From NCBI GenBank assembly GCA_020744225.1, contig JAGMWG010000002.1, forward strand, positions 2,232,001 through 2,296,000: a stretch of DNA of 64,000 bases. Direction: 5' to 3'. This stretch comes from Paraphoma chrysanthemicola. Lineage: Eukaryota; Ascomycota; Dothideomycetes; Pleosporales; Phaeosphaeriaceae. Within the stretch, counting starts at the first letter, position 1. Each line of letters starts with the position of its first letter. Positions 45,662-57,404 of the stretch are shown piece by piece. A program made the translations under genes and the position numbers. The notes under the pieces are model-generated. The model searched no databases. It saw only the letters and a list, made by a program, of their open reading frames with translations, and was not told the origin of the DNA.

Positions 45662-47665
45662 GCAGCCACCATGTCCAGCGAGGTATAACAAAAACCCCAA
45701 TCGCATCACTTCCCGATATGAACATAGTTGAACAAACTTACATGTCTCTAGCTGCTCTTTCTTTTTCTTTGTTCCCGTCCCAACCTCAGCTGCTTCCTTA
45801 TCCCCGACTTGATCACTCTACACCAACACACCCTCGCTTCACTTCCCCAATGCCCACGTACCATCTCGCTACACAGAACCCAATGCTCACTCGGATCTTC
45901 GTCTTTCCCACGTGTGCGATGGGGTCGCCTATCACGCATGCACGCCATGCGGCACGGCGATCCCGCAAGCGTGAGATCTGACAGCCGGTCCTGAGGCCAG
46001 CATTGTCCCAGACAGGAAAAGTTCGCGGTGCGCATGCGTGTTGAGTAATCTGGTTCAGTTTAGTACATGCACTCGGTCGAAGCAGATCACCTCAGCGCAC
46101 AGCACATGCGGTTGTTCGAGTCGTGCAGACTTGAGCTACCACGCCTCCGCTACAAATGCGTCCCAACTTTGACGGACGCCCACGTCGGGCTATGCACACA
46201 GTAGCAAAAACGTTCTAGCTCCTCGTCTACTACCGTTGCAACGACGCCACCACGATACGCCAAAGGGAAATCTTGCGAGGTAGTCGGCAAGTGCGTGCAG
46301 ACTAAGTTTGAGCTTTCGCGACTAGTTTCGACACAGAACGATCCACTGAGTCGCGTATACTTCCGCGCTACCTACTGGGCTACTAGGACGCTACGGCTCA
46401 GTGCAATGGTGGCATACACTAGGGAGGTTTGCCGAGCTGAGCCCGAGGGTCCTACCCATGCATGCTACGATGCAAGGGAGCAGTGTGGTGTAGAACTTTG
46501 TGTGTACAGGGAAAGCAACATCATCAATCCAGTCTACGCTAAAATCACGGATACATTCCGTTCCAGCGTGACGCACACGCATGCACAGTCGGCCGTCAGA
46601 TCCAGCAAACCAATCTCGACTTTTCGTGGCATCGCAACTGCCGATACAATACGGAGTCCAATTCGACGTGCGTTCAACACATGCAACTCCACTCACAGCG
46701 CCACAGGATCCACCCCGTCGTCAAACCATAGCGCGCATACTACTTCACACTACACGCACTTTCGCAGACCGCCGCAATGCTCAAAGACAATCTACCCCAG
46801 CCTCAAGGCAAGCCACTCGATCGCATGCGTCCAGGTTGATCCCTCCCGCCCATGCGGCTCTTTTGTCTCGTTTAAAGTTGCAGGTCTGGGGAACCATGGG
46901 TAAGTCTGGGGACGGCATGATCCGTCTTGACGCATTGGATGTTTCGTCGAGCGAGGGTGACGAGTTGCTGGGTATTGGTTTATGCTGGGGAATGTGATTT
47001 GAGATGCCGAGGTGGTGTTTTGTAAGAGTAGTGGTTCTAGAAAGGTTTTGCGTCATCGTGTCAATTCCGGGGTTTGGAATGTGCGGATGGGTTGTGCTTG
47101 CCATGATTGCGCTGGACGTGACTGCATGTTGAGCGTGTATGCTCTTTCTGGGACTGACCTCACTACTAGACATAGAATCTGCAATGAAGAACTCGAATCA
47201 GAGTAGAAATGTGGGTATTTGATATGTCGAGCTGGAATTATAATGGATAACCTCCCACGCCTTTTAGCAGACTGCGTTTCTAACCACCTCATGCGTCTCG
47301 TGCTGAGCCTACTCGGCTCTTTCAAATGTACAAGTACAACTTCCACCACCCAGTACTTCCTCCCCAGACCTGACGCTTACATCTCGCGTGCAAAGTGATG
47401 GGCTAGTTTGCACGCCCACATAGTAATACAATCTGCCACCAACGCCGTCGCGCACACCGTAAAAGGCTGTGATATATGCAGATATATGCAATGTCGAACG
47501 TAAAGCGTCCTGCAGATTTCGGACGAAATGTCGCGTATATATGGGATGATATGTTGCTGCATAACGCCAGGACGCCACGCAGAGAAATCGACTTCGGGGT
47601 ATGATGTCAAGGTAAGGGAATTCGTCGAGCCGTATGCGCAGCAGATGATGAGTGATGCACACTGA
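45662..47665. other. Intergenic region between convergent genes
   Basis: This 2 kb region lies between the 3' ends of the carboxypeptidase and kinase genes. The reading frames are short and mutually overlapping, without motifs. No RNA gene was recognised. Confidence 0.4.
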
Positions 47666-49630
47666 TCAGGTGTTGCTGATAATCACCCTGGCGCCCTCTT
47701 TGCCGAGCACACCCCTCTCTTTTGCCTTTGGACTCCTGTCTCGGCCCTTCTTGCGGCTGAGGAAACCGAGCATGCCAGACGGCTTTTCAGGAGCTTGAGG
47801 ACTCTGTACGAGCGCAGAACTTTGGTTAGCCATCTCAGACCATGAGCCGGTTTCGTTGAGAACTACCTGTACGCCTCCGCCCATGCTGGTACTGCGTTGC
47901 GAACCACGCGGCCGGCTGTTCATCGGGCGCGAAAACGACGGTGTGGTGGTCTCGTGGCCGTCTGGGAAGAAATCTGCACGCTCGCCACGCTGTGATGTAG
48001 GCGATCCGGTGTTTCCGGTCTGGTTCAACATGGCGGTGGCCAATGGAGGTGAGCCGCTTGGCGACTGCGTGGTCGATCGGGCGGTAGTCGTGGAGCGCGT
48101 CGGCTGCAGCTCGCCTTCTTGAGACTTTGTTGGCGCCAATGGTCGCCCCCACGGATCCTGCTGCGACGTGACGGATGCTGGAGTGTGCTCGCTGTTGCTC
48201 TGGTTGCTCGTTCTCGAACCACCCACAGAATCGACTGGATCTGCCACTGCCACCGCTATTGGACGGGAGTCGGCAATGATTGTGTAGTTGAATGGCTCGA
48301 ACAGCGTCTCGATCATCCTGTGCAATTCCTCGGCGCGGATTTCCTGCTCAGTAGCATCATCTTTGAGTGCTTCTCTTGGCTTTTGTCTCCGCGCACGAGC
48401 CTCGAGCGGCGCTTCCTCTAGCAGTAGCTCTTCCAAATCATACGTGGCGTCAAAGTTAGTTTTGTCGCTGGATGGGATGAAAACGGGCAGGATTTCCTTG
48501 CGTTCCAGCGCAACGAAATCGAGTGGACGGAAAAACGGATTGTCGAGGAACGACTCAAAGCTGATGGCGCCTATGCGCTTCTTCCGGTTCTTCTCCAGTA
48601 GCGAGCTGATGGCATGTAGGCAGGGCATGGAGACGGGCGGACTTGTGACGGGATATGTGGGCTCGCCCTTGGAGATCTTCTGTGCTAGGGAGTCGTGGCT
48701 GCTGGCCTCGAAGGGTCGCTGCACCTGTTAGCGACGGGATCGTCAGTATGGCAAGCTAGCCTACCTTGTTGTATATGCACTCATAGAAGAGCACGCCCAG
48801 CGACCACCAGTCGACCTCGCACGAGTAGCCTTTACCCTCGTACACCTCAGGTGCGAGGTATGCGAGCGTGCCGGACTTGCTCGTCAGTGGCTTGTGGGGA
48901 GTGAAGTCGGAAGCAACGTTCTGCGACTATTAGCACGTGACGAGGCACACGGGTGGGAGAACGTACAAAGTCGGCGAGATGGACATGGCCGTCGGAGTCG
49001 AGCAGCACGTTATCGGGCTTGATGTCCCTGTGCACAATGCCCTGCTGGTGGATGTACCGCACCGCGCAGCCAAGCTCCGCTATCCAGAAACGGACCGCCT
49101 CTTCTGTGAAGGTCTTGCGCGAGATGTGGAAGCGCAGGTCGCCGCCATTCATGAGATCCACGACGATGTAGCTGTCTGTCGTTAGCGGGGTGCGCTCTCC
49201 GTTGGGCGCCATGGCACGTACAGGTACTCAATGTCCTGGAAGCTGTAGCGCAGGTTGCAGAGGAAGGGGTGGTTCAGGTGCTCGAGCATGCGTCGCTCGC
49301 GGATGATGTTGCGGACGCTCTCGGACCGTACGACTGTGACACGGCGTCAGCATGAGGTCCCTGGCGGGCAATTGCAGGCACACGCACCTTCGTCCTTTCT
49401 TATGTACTTGAGGGCGAATGTGAGGCCCGTGTCTTTGCGCTCGACGATGCGCACCTTGCCAAAGGCGCCCTTTCCGACGACGCGCAGCAGGCGGAAGTGG
49501 TTGAGGTTCACTGTGGGGGGCCACTGTCAGTCATGCTTCTTCCACGAGCGGCCGTCTGATGTGCGGGCGGCCGACGTCACGACGCACCTTGGTCGGTGAA
49601 CACCACGGGCTTGCCGTTGCTCTGACCCAT
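47666..49630 (-). CDS. AGC-type Ser/Thr kinase, STK32/YANK-like
   Basis: Six exons (49630..49588, 49510..49388, 49333..49222, 49171..48967, 48920..48765, 48718..47666) join in frame to 563 residues. The kinase domain has GKGAFGKV (27-34), ALK with Lys49, HRDIKPDN (HRD 140-142), DFN at 160-162 instead of DFG, and GTLAYLAPEVYEGKGYSCEVDWWSLG. DFN is the hallmark of STK32/YANK kinases. MGQSNGKPV at the start offers an N-terminal Gly2, a possible myristoylation site (inference). The region after the kinase core (RPLDFVALERKEILPVFIPS) resembles the AGC C-terminal tail. The last 250 residues are disordered, rich in Ser, Thr and Pro. The exon 6 acceptor could lie 6 nt earlier, adding two residues. 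The substrates of fungal members are poorly known. Confidence 0.9.
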
Positions 49631-52600
49631 GACGGGCTACGGTGGCAGACTGCCGGTGGGATAGCAGTTATATATCACGAATGCATCAGCGGGCGGGTCG
49701 GCGGGCTCTGTGGGCTGCTCTGGCGGCCGGGCGACGAGGGCGCGGGGACGACGACGGGGACGGGGATCGGGGCAGGCAGGTGCAGCGAGTCGACACGGCG
49801 GGCTCTGCGGGCGTCTTAACTCAGCAGCACGGCGCGGTCTGGTAGGGCTGAGGGGCAGAAAGGGCACTCCAGGCTGCGAAAGGAGACCCAGGAGTTTTGA
49901 AGCAAGACGTCTTGTCGGCGTCGCCCTTTGCAGGCTAGCGGGTGGGTGTCCTCACGACTTTCTTAGCGCACGCCGCGCAGGGATGGCCACGTTCTTGTCC
50001 TGCAAAACCCACGAGCCACAGCGCTAGCTCACGGTCCCTCAGGCTTGCACGGAGTCAGCAACCCGGTCCCTGTCTCTATCTCATGCTCGGACTGACGAGC
50101 CCGTCGTCTGTGTCGCCCGCAGAGGAGGCTCGCGCGGCTACGGGCAATTGCTGTGAGACGGCCGTCTGATTGTGATTGTGATTGTGATAACCCAGAGCCC
50201 GCGCTATAGCACTGCAGCACTGGCATCCAGGTACCGACTACATAGTGCGTGCTTGACACTTGATACCATGCCCTCACTGTGATGGCCACCATGGCCGTGC
50301 CCGGCGCTGCAGCACGCTGACTTGACGTCGCAAAGCAGCGGTATCTGCCATGCAACCTACCTGGACATGCGCGACCGCCACGCCTGCAGAACCCTATCTG
50401 GGGCTGATGAGCACTAACCCATACCCAAACTGCTCGCCGCCAGTCGCACTCCGAGAGAGACACAGTCAGCGTCGGTCTTGCTTCTGCGCTGCGTCGAGCG
50501 CTCGCTGTGCTGCTGCAGCACGCCGAACTTGCTCGAGCCCAGTGGCGCCCACTACCCTGGCCGTCACGAGACATCGGCCAATTCTCACTGACCGCAATCC
50601 GTCGCGCTCCCGTCTGATCTGCATCAGGCTTGCTGCTTCTGAAACACATCTCATCCAAGGGCTGCGTATTGCAGTGGGCGACTACTACGGCGCTGCACGG
50701 AATTATAATTTCCTCTCCCTCGCCCGGGCCTGACCTCAGCGCTGCGCTCCTGCTGCAGTTTTATTTTCTTCTTGAAAGGCACGCAAGCGCCTCCACGTGG
50801 ACTTGGGGCGTCTCCCCGCGTCCTCTGATTAGCCCGGCCTGCCTGCTGCTTCCCTGATGGCTTCGGCCCGATCGTGCATCGTTGTTCACGACGCGACGTA
50901 CCTGCACTCGTTTCCTGTCGCTCGACCGACAATCTTCGGAGTGGCGGCCAGCCATGGCCATTCGCAACGCTGCTTTGAGTCTGCTGCTTGGACATTGGCC
51001 CTTGCAGCGCCGACGCCCGCGGCTCTTCAGATACGGGGCACGTGAAACGTTGACACCATTGCTCCCACAGCCCTCATGTCCATTTCACTCAAATACGGCT
51101 TCACTTGCTGTACCTGGACGTGCGTCAGGGGGCCCGGCGCTGCAAACACGGATCGGCGTGTGCTGGCTTTACCCCACCGCCTTCGACTTGCATCTTGACA
51201 CCCACTGCCGTCTATTCTCTCTCGTCCTTTGTTTCTTCAAGGTTTTCACACTTACACATGCCTCGGTGTATCTGTCTCCATCTCGCCTCAACGCGTCGCT
51301 CAGTGGCATGTCGTTACGTGCAGTCGTCCTGAGAAGGAAGGTCAAACCTTGCCCTTACCTCTTCAGGGTCTCCGCAACGTAATACAGCAGCTCAACAGCA
51401 AGAGAAGGCGACGCCCGCCAAAGTTATTGTGCGGAAAGCATTCCGTTGGTGGTGTCCCGGCTGCTCTTGGTGGAGACATGGCGTTCGCCGGATATTTGTG
51501 CAGTAAGGTTTCGGGTAGTCCACCGAACAGGCTAATTTTTCTACTTCGCGTGTTCTAGAAGACTTCCAGAATTTCCGAGACGCAACTCTGATACGTACTA
51601 CGCGAGCCTATGGCGCGTCGAATTTCGTGGCACCTGCAAAGCGCGCGACGTTCGCCTCATGATGAGATTGCGTTCATGCCGGCTGAGGCTCGGGTCGTGT
51701 ACGTTGCCCCGTCCAAGTCTTACCCTGGGCCTAGATCCATCTTCGAACCTACCCTGAGATCAAAGACTGTCTGCTGGGCCGCTCAATTCGCTGGATGTGT
51801 TGTTCCGGAGACCACTTTGGCAATCCGCGCGCCCGTTCTCATGGCTGCGGGACAACACTTCTAGCTGCAGATAACGCTCCGCGGACATCACCCACCCTGA
51901 ACAATCCCATGCGCAACATCACGCAACACCGGATGAAATCAACATTCCACCCGACTGGACGGGAGTGGACGGGTATCGATCGCGGTCAGCCGGGTCATTG
52001 GATTTCGAGAGCAGCCTGAGGATAGCACACTCGGGACACCGAAAGATGGACCACAACACATGAACGATTTGTCGCTGCTGAACACTTGGGGTCCATGATG
52101 ACCCGGAGACACGACACTTGACTTTGGTTGGTGGCGCAAACCACGCCACTTGTATCGTGGCAGTCTCACACCATGCTTCATCACTTCATCATTGTTGTCT
52201 CTACAAACACGCATCTCCTTAGCGTCTGATCCTCGCCTCTTTGACTCTCCACTCTTCCAACATCTAGATCCCGCCTCTGCAGTTATATGCAGCCACACCA
52301 CGGCCTTCGGAATCGTAGACATACTTCTTCTGCTCGGCCGTGCGCATCCTTTCGCGTGAAACAGCTTTACATGACCCTTTCTCTTCATTCCTGCACGCGA
52401 AATATATCAAGTAGCAATTTGCCTTTGATGCAGCCATGTCCGACCGATCCTGCGGGGGCCTATTATTAGGCCTTTCGGTGTTCAGGGGATGTCAAGCCAA
52501 TGGCTGCTCACCTCAGAACACATGTAGGCTGCATGCACGGCCTTCTCAACACCGCCAGCAAACACAGGTGTTCGTTGCGAGGCACTTTTCTCGGTAAAAG

Positions 52601-53946
52601 CCTCTTGACTCAGGTTGGCTGTCGTTGTGGCTGGCAGGAGCTGAGGATAGGGCCGTACCTGCCCAATGGACCGGGTTGGTCATCTCAGCCTTGTAAACAC
52701 ACCACATCTGTTCACGTCGGTCGCGGGTATCAGCACCAGCCATGTGGGCCAGCTACAGCGACCCTATACGACATCACGAGACCCTGTGCCTCCAACCTGC
52801 GTCCTTCTCACCGTACACGAAGAAGCTTGCCCACTGAGGTAGACTCCACGTGAATCGCTACCCAATCATTTCGACTGGCTGGTAGCGAGTATGCTGTACG
52901 CCTCCTCTGGAACGTGGCTCCGGTACAGCTCAGAGGACCCGAGAACAAGAACAGACTTGGTGAGACGCATCCACGTGGTTAGATGTACTCGGTGCCATGC
53001 ACCATGTCGAGCATGCTCGGGCTGTTGCAGTCACAGCGCAAGGTGCTGTAATCAGGACGATGCAAACTGACGTCAATTTCAGATCGTACGCTCCCACGTA
53101 ATTCGGGACACTCGAATTGGCAAATGCTGGGAGACCGATCTCCCGCTCGCTTGCGGCTGTAGAAGCGCTCCCTCGCACCTTCCTGAAAGCACCAGCATCA
53201 GGGGCAGGGGCCACTTCAACCGCCAGAGGCCGTACAACGATGCTCGTCTTGCCAAACACGCCCAGGTACCACTGCAGCACCCCACATAATGCGCGAGCGG
53301 GCATGTACCCAAATGTGCTGAGTCCTTCGGACAGCATGTCACTCCAAAGTTTCTCCGGACACCCTCGGTAAGTCATCAAGGTTCACGCTCGGACAAACAC
53401 AACCATACACCACCCCAAAAGCCAGCCTCGCTGTCGACGCCCGTTTCATCTATTCCTGTCGCAGATAGATTGCTGAGGCTGCGATTGCGGTTGCGAACTT
53501 GTGACTCGGCGTGCAGGCGCACCATATAGCCGGGGCTGTTAAGCAATATACGGCAATTGGCTCCGAGGACATCGCTTGGACTTGACCCGGTATATCGGGC
53601 CTGGGATTTTACCTACGACGCAACAAGCAAGTGTTGCGCTCAACAAGGTTTGCTTCATATGTCGCTGCTTGCTTAGAGTTAGCATTGAGGTCTCACATGG
53701 CTGTCTCTATATACCCGCGTAATATACTGTCGCAAAATTAACAATAGAGCAATACAATTAAGCAGCAACACTTTCCTCACTCTTGAGATCCAAGGCTTCA
53801 TGTGATTTCTTCCTCTGTTGCAAGATTACAGCAAATGGAGATCAGCGCTGGGGTTGCTGGAAGCAAGCAGTGAGCACGATAGTAGCGTCGATCAAGGTTT
53901 GCAGATTGTACCGACCACATCTAATGCTATTCTATGCGACTCCACT
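49631..53946. other. 4.3 kb region without a recognisable gene
   Basis: This is the longest gene-free stretch of the window, between the kinase start and the 3' end of the EMP65-like gene. It is mostly of ordinary composition, with an AT-rich patch at about 53.66-53.78 kb and a TGATTG microsatellite at 50167. CT-rich stretches occur around 51.2 kb. Frames of up to 209 codons exist but are antisense-overlapping, Arg/Ser-rich and without motifs. Confidence 0.4.
50167..50188. repeat. TGATTG microsatellite
   Basis: Three and two-thirds perfect copies of TGATTG lie in non-coding DNA upstream of the kinase gene. Confidence 0.7.
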
Positions 53947-56811
53947 CTACCAAATCCTCTTAGCAACCATAGCGTAGCGACTAACATGGCCAAAACTCGT
54001 GCCCCGTTCTCTCTCTTGCTCCTCCTTCTTCTTGGCCTTCTCATCTCTTTCCTTCAACCTCTTCAGCGTCTCAGGATCATCGTCGTAGATGTGCTTCCTC
54101 TTTTCCTCATCGACATCAACCACGCCCCATCCGCCAATTCTCTTGCCGCCCGTCTCCACACTCAGCATTTCCCGCTCTTGCATGCCATGGTAGCGACGGC
54201 GCGCCACAATGAGGAGGAGCATGCCGAGGATGAGCTTGAAGGCTAGGAAGATGAGGTAGATGACTAGGAAGACGATGAGCATGGTCGAGCCAGCGATGAG
54301 GTCGTCGAGAGACCAAGAAGAGAGGTGGTACCATGGCTGCGAGGGTAGACCAGCGCCCAACGAGGAGCGTCCGAGAGCACGGCGGAAGACTTGGTCGATG
54401 TGGGCGAGCGCTGCGGTCGTGGCTGGCGAAGACTCGGGGTCGGAGGTGAGTGAAGTAGAGGTTGCGGGTAACGGTGGAGGCATGTGCATGGCGACGAACA
54501 TGTGGTAAGTCTGTATCGCCGCACGGATAAACAGGCACGAGAGCGGAATGACTGGCAGGCCCAGTCTTCGCGTCAGGTTGTGATCGGAGAAGGCGTTCGA
54601 GTAGTAGTCTTTTGCAAAAATGTCGAAGAACTTTCCATAGACGTCTGGCTTGTACTGATTGAATTTGGTGATGTAGGCGTGCTTTAGCCAGTCCACAACC
54701 ATCTCGCTGCCAATAACGAGTAAGAAGGGATTCAGGACTTGGGCGATGTACTTGGGGAAGATGGTGAAGCTCATGGGCATGATGCTCGAAGCTGTAAACG
54801 CTGCAGCGGAAGCAGAAGTCGTTGCGTTGGTGGACGTGAACATATCCGTCCAGGACGTGCCGCTGCTGCGAATGCTTAGGCCGCCCACCTCCACCACGTT
54901 GCGCATGGCGATAATGAGCAGCATCAGCCAAAGCTGAAACCGCTCCACCACGTCCGCGCAAGTGATCTGGAACAAATTCTCCTTCTCAAATTTCTTGAAG
55001 ACGGTGCCCTTGATCTCGACAAACTGGTTCGACATGAGAAGCGTCAGAAGCGCGTTCGAGTAGGAGTTCACGGCCACGTTGAGGGTGATGACCTGATAGA
55101 AGAGTGCCGTGGCATGCGCGACAGTGTACACTGAAGCGAGGATGAACATGCCGAAGGGACGCAAGACCTTACTTCTGCCGTCGGCATCGCGGTCAAGAGT
55201 CTCGCGAGAGAACAGGCACTCTAGCACATCTTGGCCGATTGCCGAGAGGAGGCGATCGCAGACCTCGAGGAGGTTATAGATCACGTAGAGCTTGATGGCC
55301 GACTGGCCGCGGATACCGTGATACATTCGACTTGCATCGAAGCGCATCAGCACGAAACAGCTGAAAACGATCAGCAGACCCTTGAGAAAATCGGCTTTGT
55401 GGCCCGGGAGAAGTGCAGATGGCGTGGATTTTGTTCGGCGATGACGGAACCGAGAATTGCGGGTGCGTCGCGGACGGGAATCTTTAAAGTCTGGGAATCT
55501 AAAGGTGGTCGATATGTCTCCGCCCGGCTTGGCTGTGGTTGTGGCTGTAGCATTCGACGAGGTCCGCCGTGATATCGATGGTGGCTCCTCCTCCGCAGGC
55601 GTGGGCGGCACAGACGCGGCGTCAGTCTGTCTTCTTCGCCTCCAAACACGAGGCAGGCCGCTGTATACAAAAGCCCAGATATCACGAGCTTCCTTGATCA
55701 GTACGGAAGCCCACCACTTGACCAGGATGCCGATGGCGAGCACAAAGCGGAGGGGGAGAATTGTCAGTGTGTGCATCCATGCGTCTAAGCAAGCAAGCGC
55801 GCCAAAAGCCAAGATTCCTTCAATCTTTGCCGGTATCTTCATGAAATTGATGAGGCGCTGGTACTTCAATTCAGACGATTCATAAGGAAAATCGTCGGTA
55901 GCAGCTCGGTATATGTACAACGGCGACGGGCGGTTGGCAGACAGCTCGAGAGATAGAAAGGTGGGCATCGACATGGGTGGCAGTGGTAAGGCGATTCGTG
56001 TTGGCGAGAACAGATCTCGAATCTCGCGCTCCTTTCTTCTGTCCTGTGGTACAGGCTTGAACGGCCCATCCTTGTGTTCAGTGCTAAGGGGTGGTAGTAC
56101 GTGTCTAGTAGAACGGCGGTCCTCGCCCTCGTGCGTCTGTACTGGTTGGCGAGATCTCGAGGAGGACTGCCTTCTCCGCACGACCAGAGGCGTGGTGGCA
56201 GATCTTGAGGTCAGAAGTGGCCGGCCTTGCCTGAAGTCGGTAGCTGGAGTCTTGATGACGACCACTTCTGTCTCTGGCCTTCCATCTCGCAGCACTTTAT
56301 GGTTCTTCTCGCCTCCTCTTGCGCCATTTGCCTCGACGGGTCGCTCCAAAACCACGCCCAAGACTCGGCTGTCCCCCTCCACGTCTGCGAGTGCACCAGG
56401 TGACTCTTCCTGTATTGGCGTCGCAGCTCGGATCGGAATACTCGTGGGTTCGTTCGTGAGCTCCTGAATTTGCCGCGGACTGAGTTTGAGGATCTTGTCG
56501 TGCTCCGAGACGCTGCTCTTCCTGCGGACATCTCCAGGTCGTTTGATCGGCCGTACCTTCTCGCTCGCATCAGAGAGTATGGCGTCTTCGTGTATGCTAG
56601 TCCGCCTACTAGTCGAGCTAGCACTCAGACTCCCACTGGTATCCGCCTTTGGTATGTTCGTCATGTCCTGCAACGATTTCCCAGGTTTCGCGCCATTGCT
56701 TCGATGGCTGGCGGGAAATGCCACATCATCGGGTTCTGGCGAGCGAGCCGGAGTAGGCAGCTGCTCCGTCACGTTTCGTTCACCGTGTGTCCGAGTATCT
56801 CCTCCATTCAT
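53947..56811 (-). CDS. EMP65: EMP65/TAPT1-family ER membrane protein
   Basis: This is an intronless gene of 954 residues. The first 270 residues are disordered and polar. The family core then begins with FLSLELSANRPSPLYIYRAA, DDFPYESSELKYQRLINFMKIP and a series of hydrophobic helices. The signature segment KADFLKGLLIVFSCFVLMRFDASRMYHGIRGQ is followed by NLLEVCDRLLSAIGQDVLECLF, VNSYSNALLTLLMSNQFVEIKGTVFKKFEKENLFQITCADVVERF and further membrane segments. These are the DUF747/TAPT1 blocks. Yeast Emp65 and its partner Slp1 reside in the ER and protect folding soluble proteins from degradation. Animal TAPT1 is linked to Golgi and cilium function. A low-complexity loop interrupts the first membrane region (about 395-470). 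The C-terminal tail is Lys/Glu-rich. Confidence 0.9.
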   Translation of the reverse strand: MNGGDTRTHGERNVTEQLPTPARSPEPDDVAFPASHRSNGAKPGKSLQDMTNIPKADTSGSLSASSTSRRTSIHEDAILSDASEKVRPIKRPGDVRRKSSVSEHDKILKLSPRQIQELTNEPTSIPIRAATPIQEESPGALADVEGDSRVLGVVLERPVEANGARGGEKNHKVLRDGRPETEVVVIKTPATDFRQGRPLLTSRSATTPLVVRRRQSSSRSRQPVQTHEGEDRRSTRHVLPPLSTEHKDGPFKPVPQDRRKEREIRDLFSPTRIALPLPPMSMPTFLSLELSANRPSPLYIYRAATDDFPYESSELKYQRLINFMKIPAKIEGILAFGALACLDAWMHTLTILPLRFVLAIGILVKWWASVLIKEARDIWAFVYSGLPRVWRRRRQTDAASVPPTPAEEEPPSISRRTSSNATATTTAKPGGDISTTFRFPDFKDSRPRRTRNSRFRHRRTKSTPSALLPGHKADFLKGLLIVFSCFVLMRFDASRMYHGIRGQSAIKLYVIYNLLEVCDRLLSAIGQDVLECLFSRETLDRDADGRSKVLRPFGMFILASVYTVAHATALFYQVITLNVAVNSYSNALLTLLMSNQFVEIKGTVFKKFEKENLFQITCADVVERFQLWLMLLIIAMRNVVEVGGLSIRSSGTSWTDMFTSTNATTSASAAAFTASSIMPMSFTIFPKYIAQVLNPFLLVIGSEMVVDWLKHAYITKFNQYKPDVYGKFFDIFAKDYYSNAFSDHNLTRRLGLPVIPLSCLFIRAAIQTYHMFVAMHMPPPLPATSTSLTSDPESSPATTAALAHIDQVFRRALGRSSLGAGLPSQPWYHLSSWSLDDLIAGSTMLIVFLVIYLIFLAFKLILGMLLLIVARRRYHGMQEREMLSVETGGKRIGGWGVVDVDEEKRKHIYDDDPETLKRLKERDEKAKKKEEQERERGTSFGHVSRYAMVAKRIW

Positions 56812-57404
56812 GACGATTGAAGCACCGGAGACTGCTTGAGTGCATCTTGTAGGTTGCTGTCTTTATGCACCACGTCGCAAACGAGGTTCCATGAAGCTTG
56901 GGCTGTGCCAAGCCTCATTATCGATAAGACCCGCCTCGGTTGGCATTCAAACTTGCTTCATTCTCTTTCACTTCTCTCGTCACTCATCGTTCGAGGTTTG
57001 ATCGTGTTCATGCATAGTGCTTGTGGTTCGGATTATCGGCGAGAGATCACAACCGGTATAGTAGTGATTGGTTGTCAAGCCACACCGTGACGAGCTGCGG
57101 GTTCCTGAGTGTGCCACCAGTATTTGACTCAGACGACGGAATCTACACCGTTGGTCAATTACTAGAGGTGGCCACAGCACCAGTCACGAAATGCTCGGCC
57201 ATCGCTACTTTGGTGTGATGAAGAGGGTGTTTTATGCCATACGAGGCTGAGGTTTGACCAATGAGTTAATTCAGCCCCGCAACGACCACCAGATCGACGT
57301 TACGCGGCGCAACGACTCTTCTGCAAGGCAACCATCGCTATTTCTATCATATCTGCATCCTCACCCAAATTAGCTTGAACTTATCCTGAAACCACATCTT
57401 CATC
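56812..57404. other. Bidirectional promoter region
   Basis: This 0.6 kb gap lies between the divergent EMP65-like and 2EXR-like genes. No clear TATA box or other element was recognised. Confidence 0.4.

Noticed and set aside
50029..50658. 209-codon minus-strand frame in the 4.3 kb gap
   Set aside because: Arg/Ser-rich composition, no motif, overlapped by opposite-strand frames of similar quality; not enough to call a gene.
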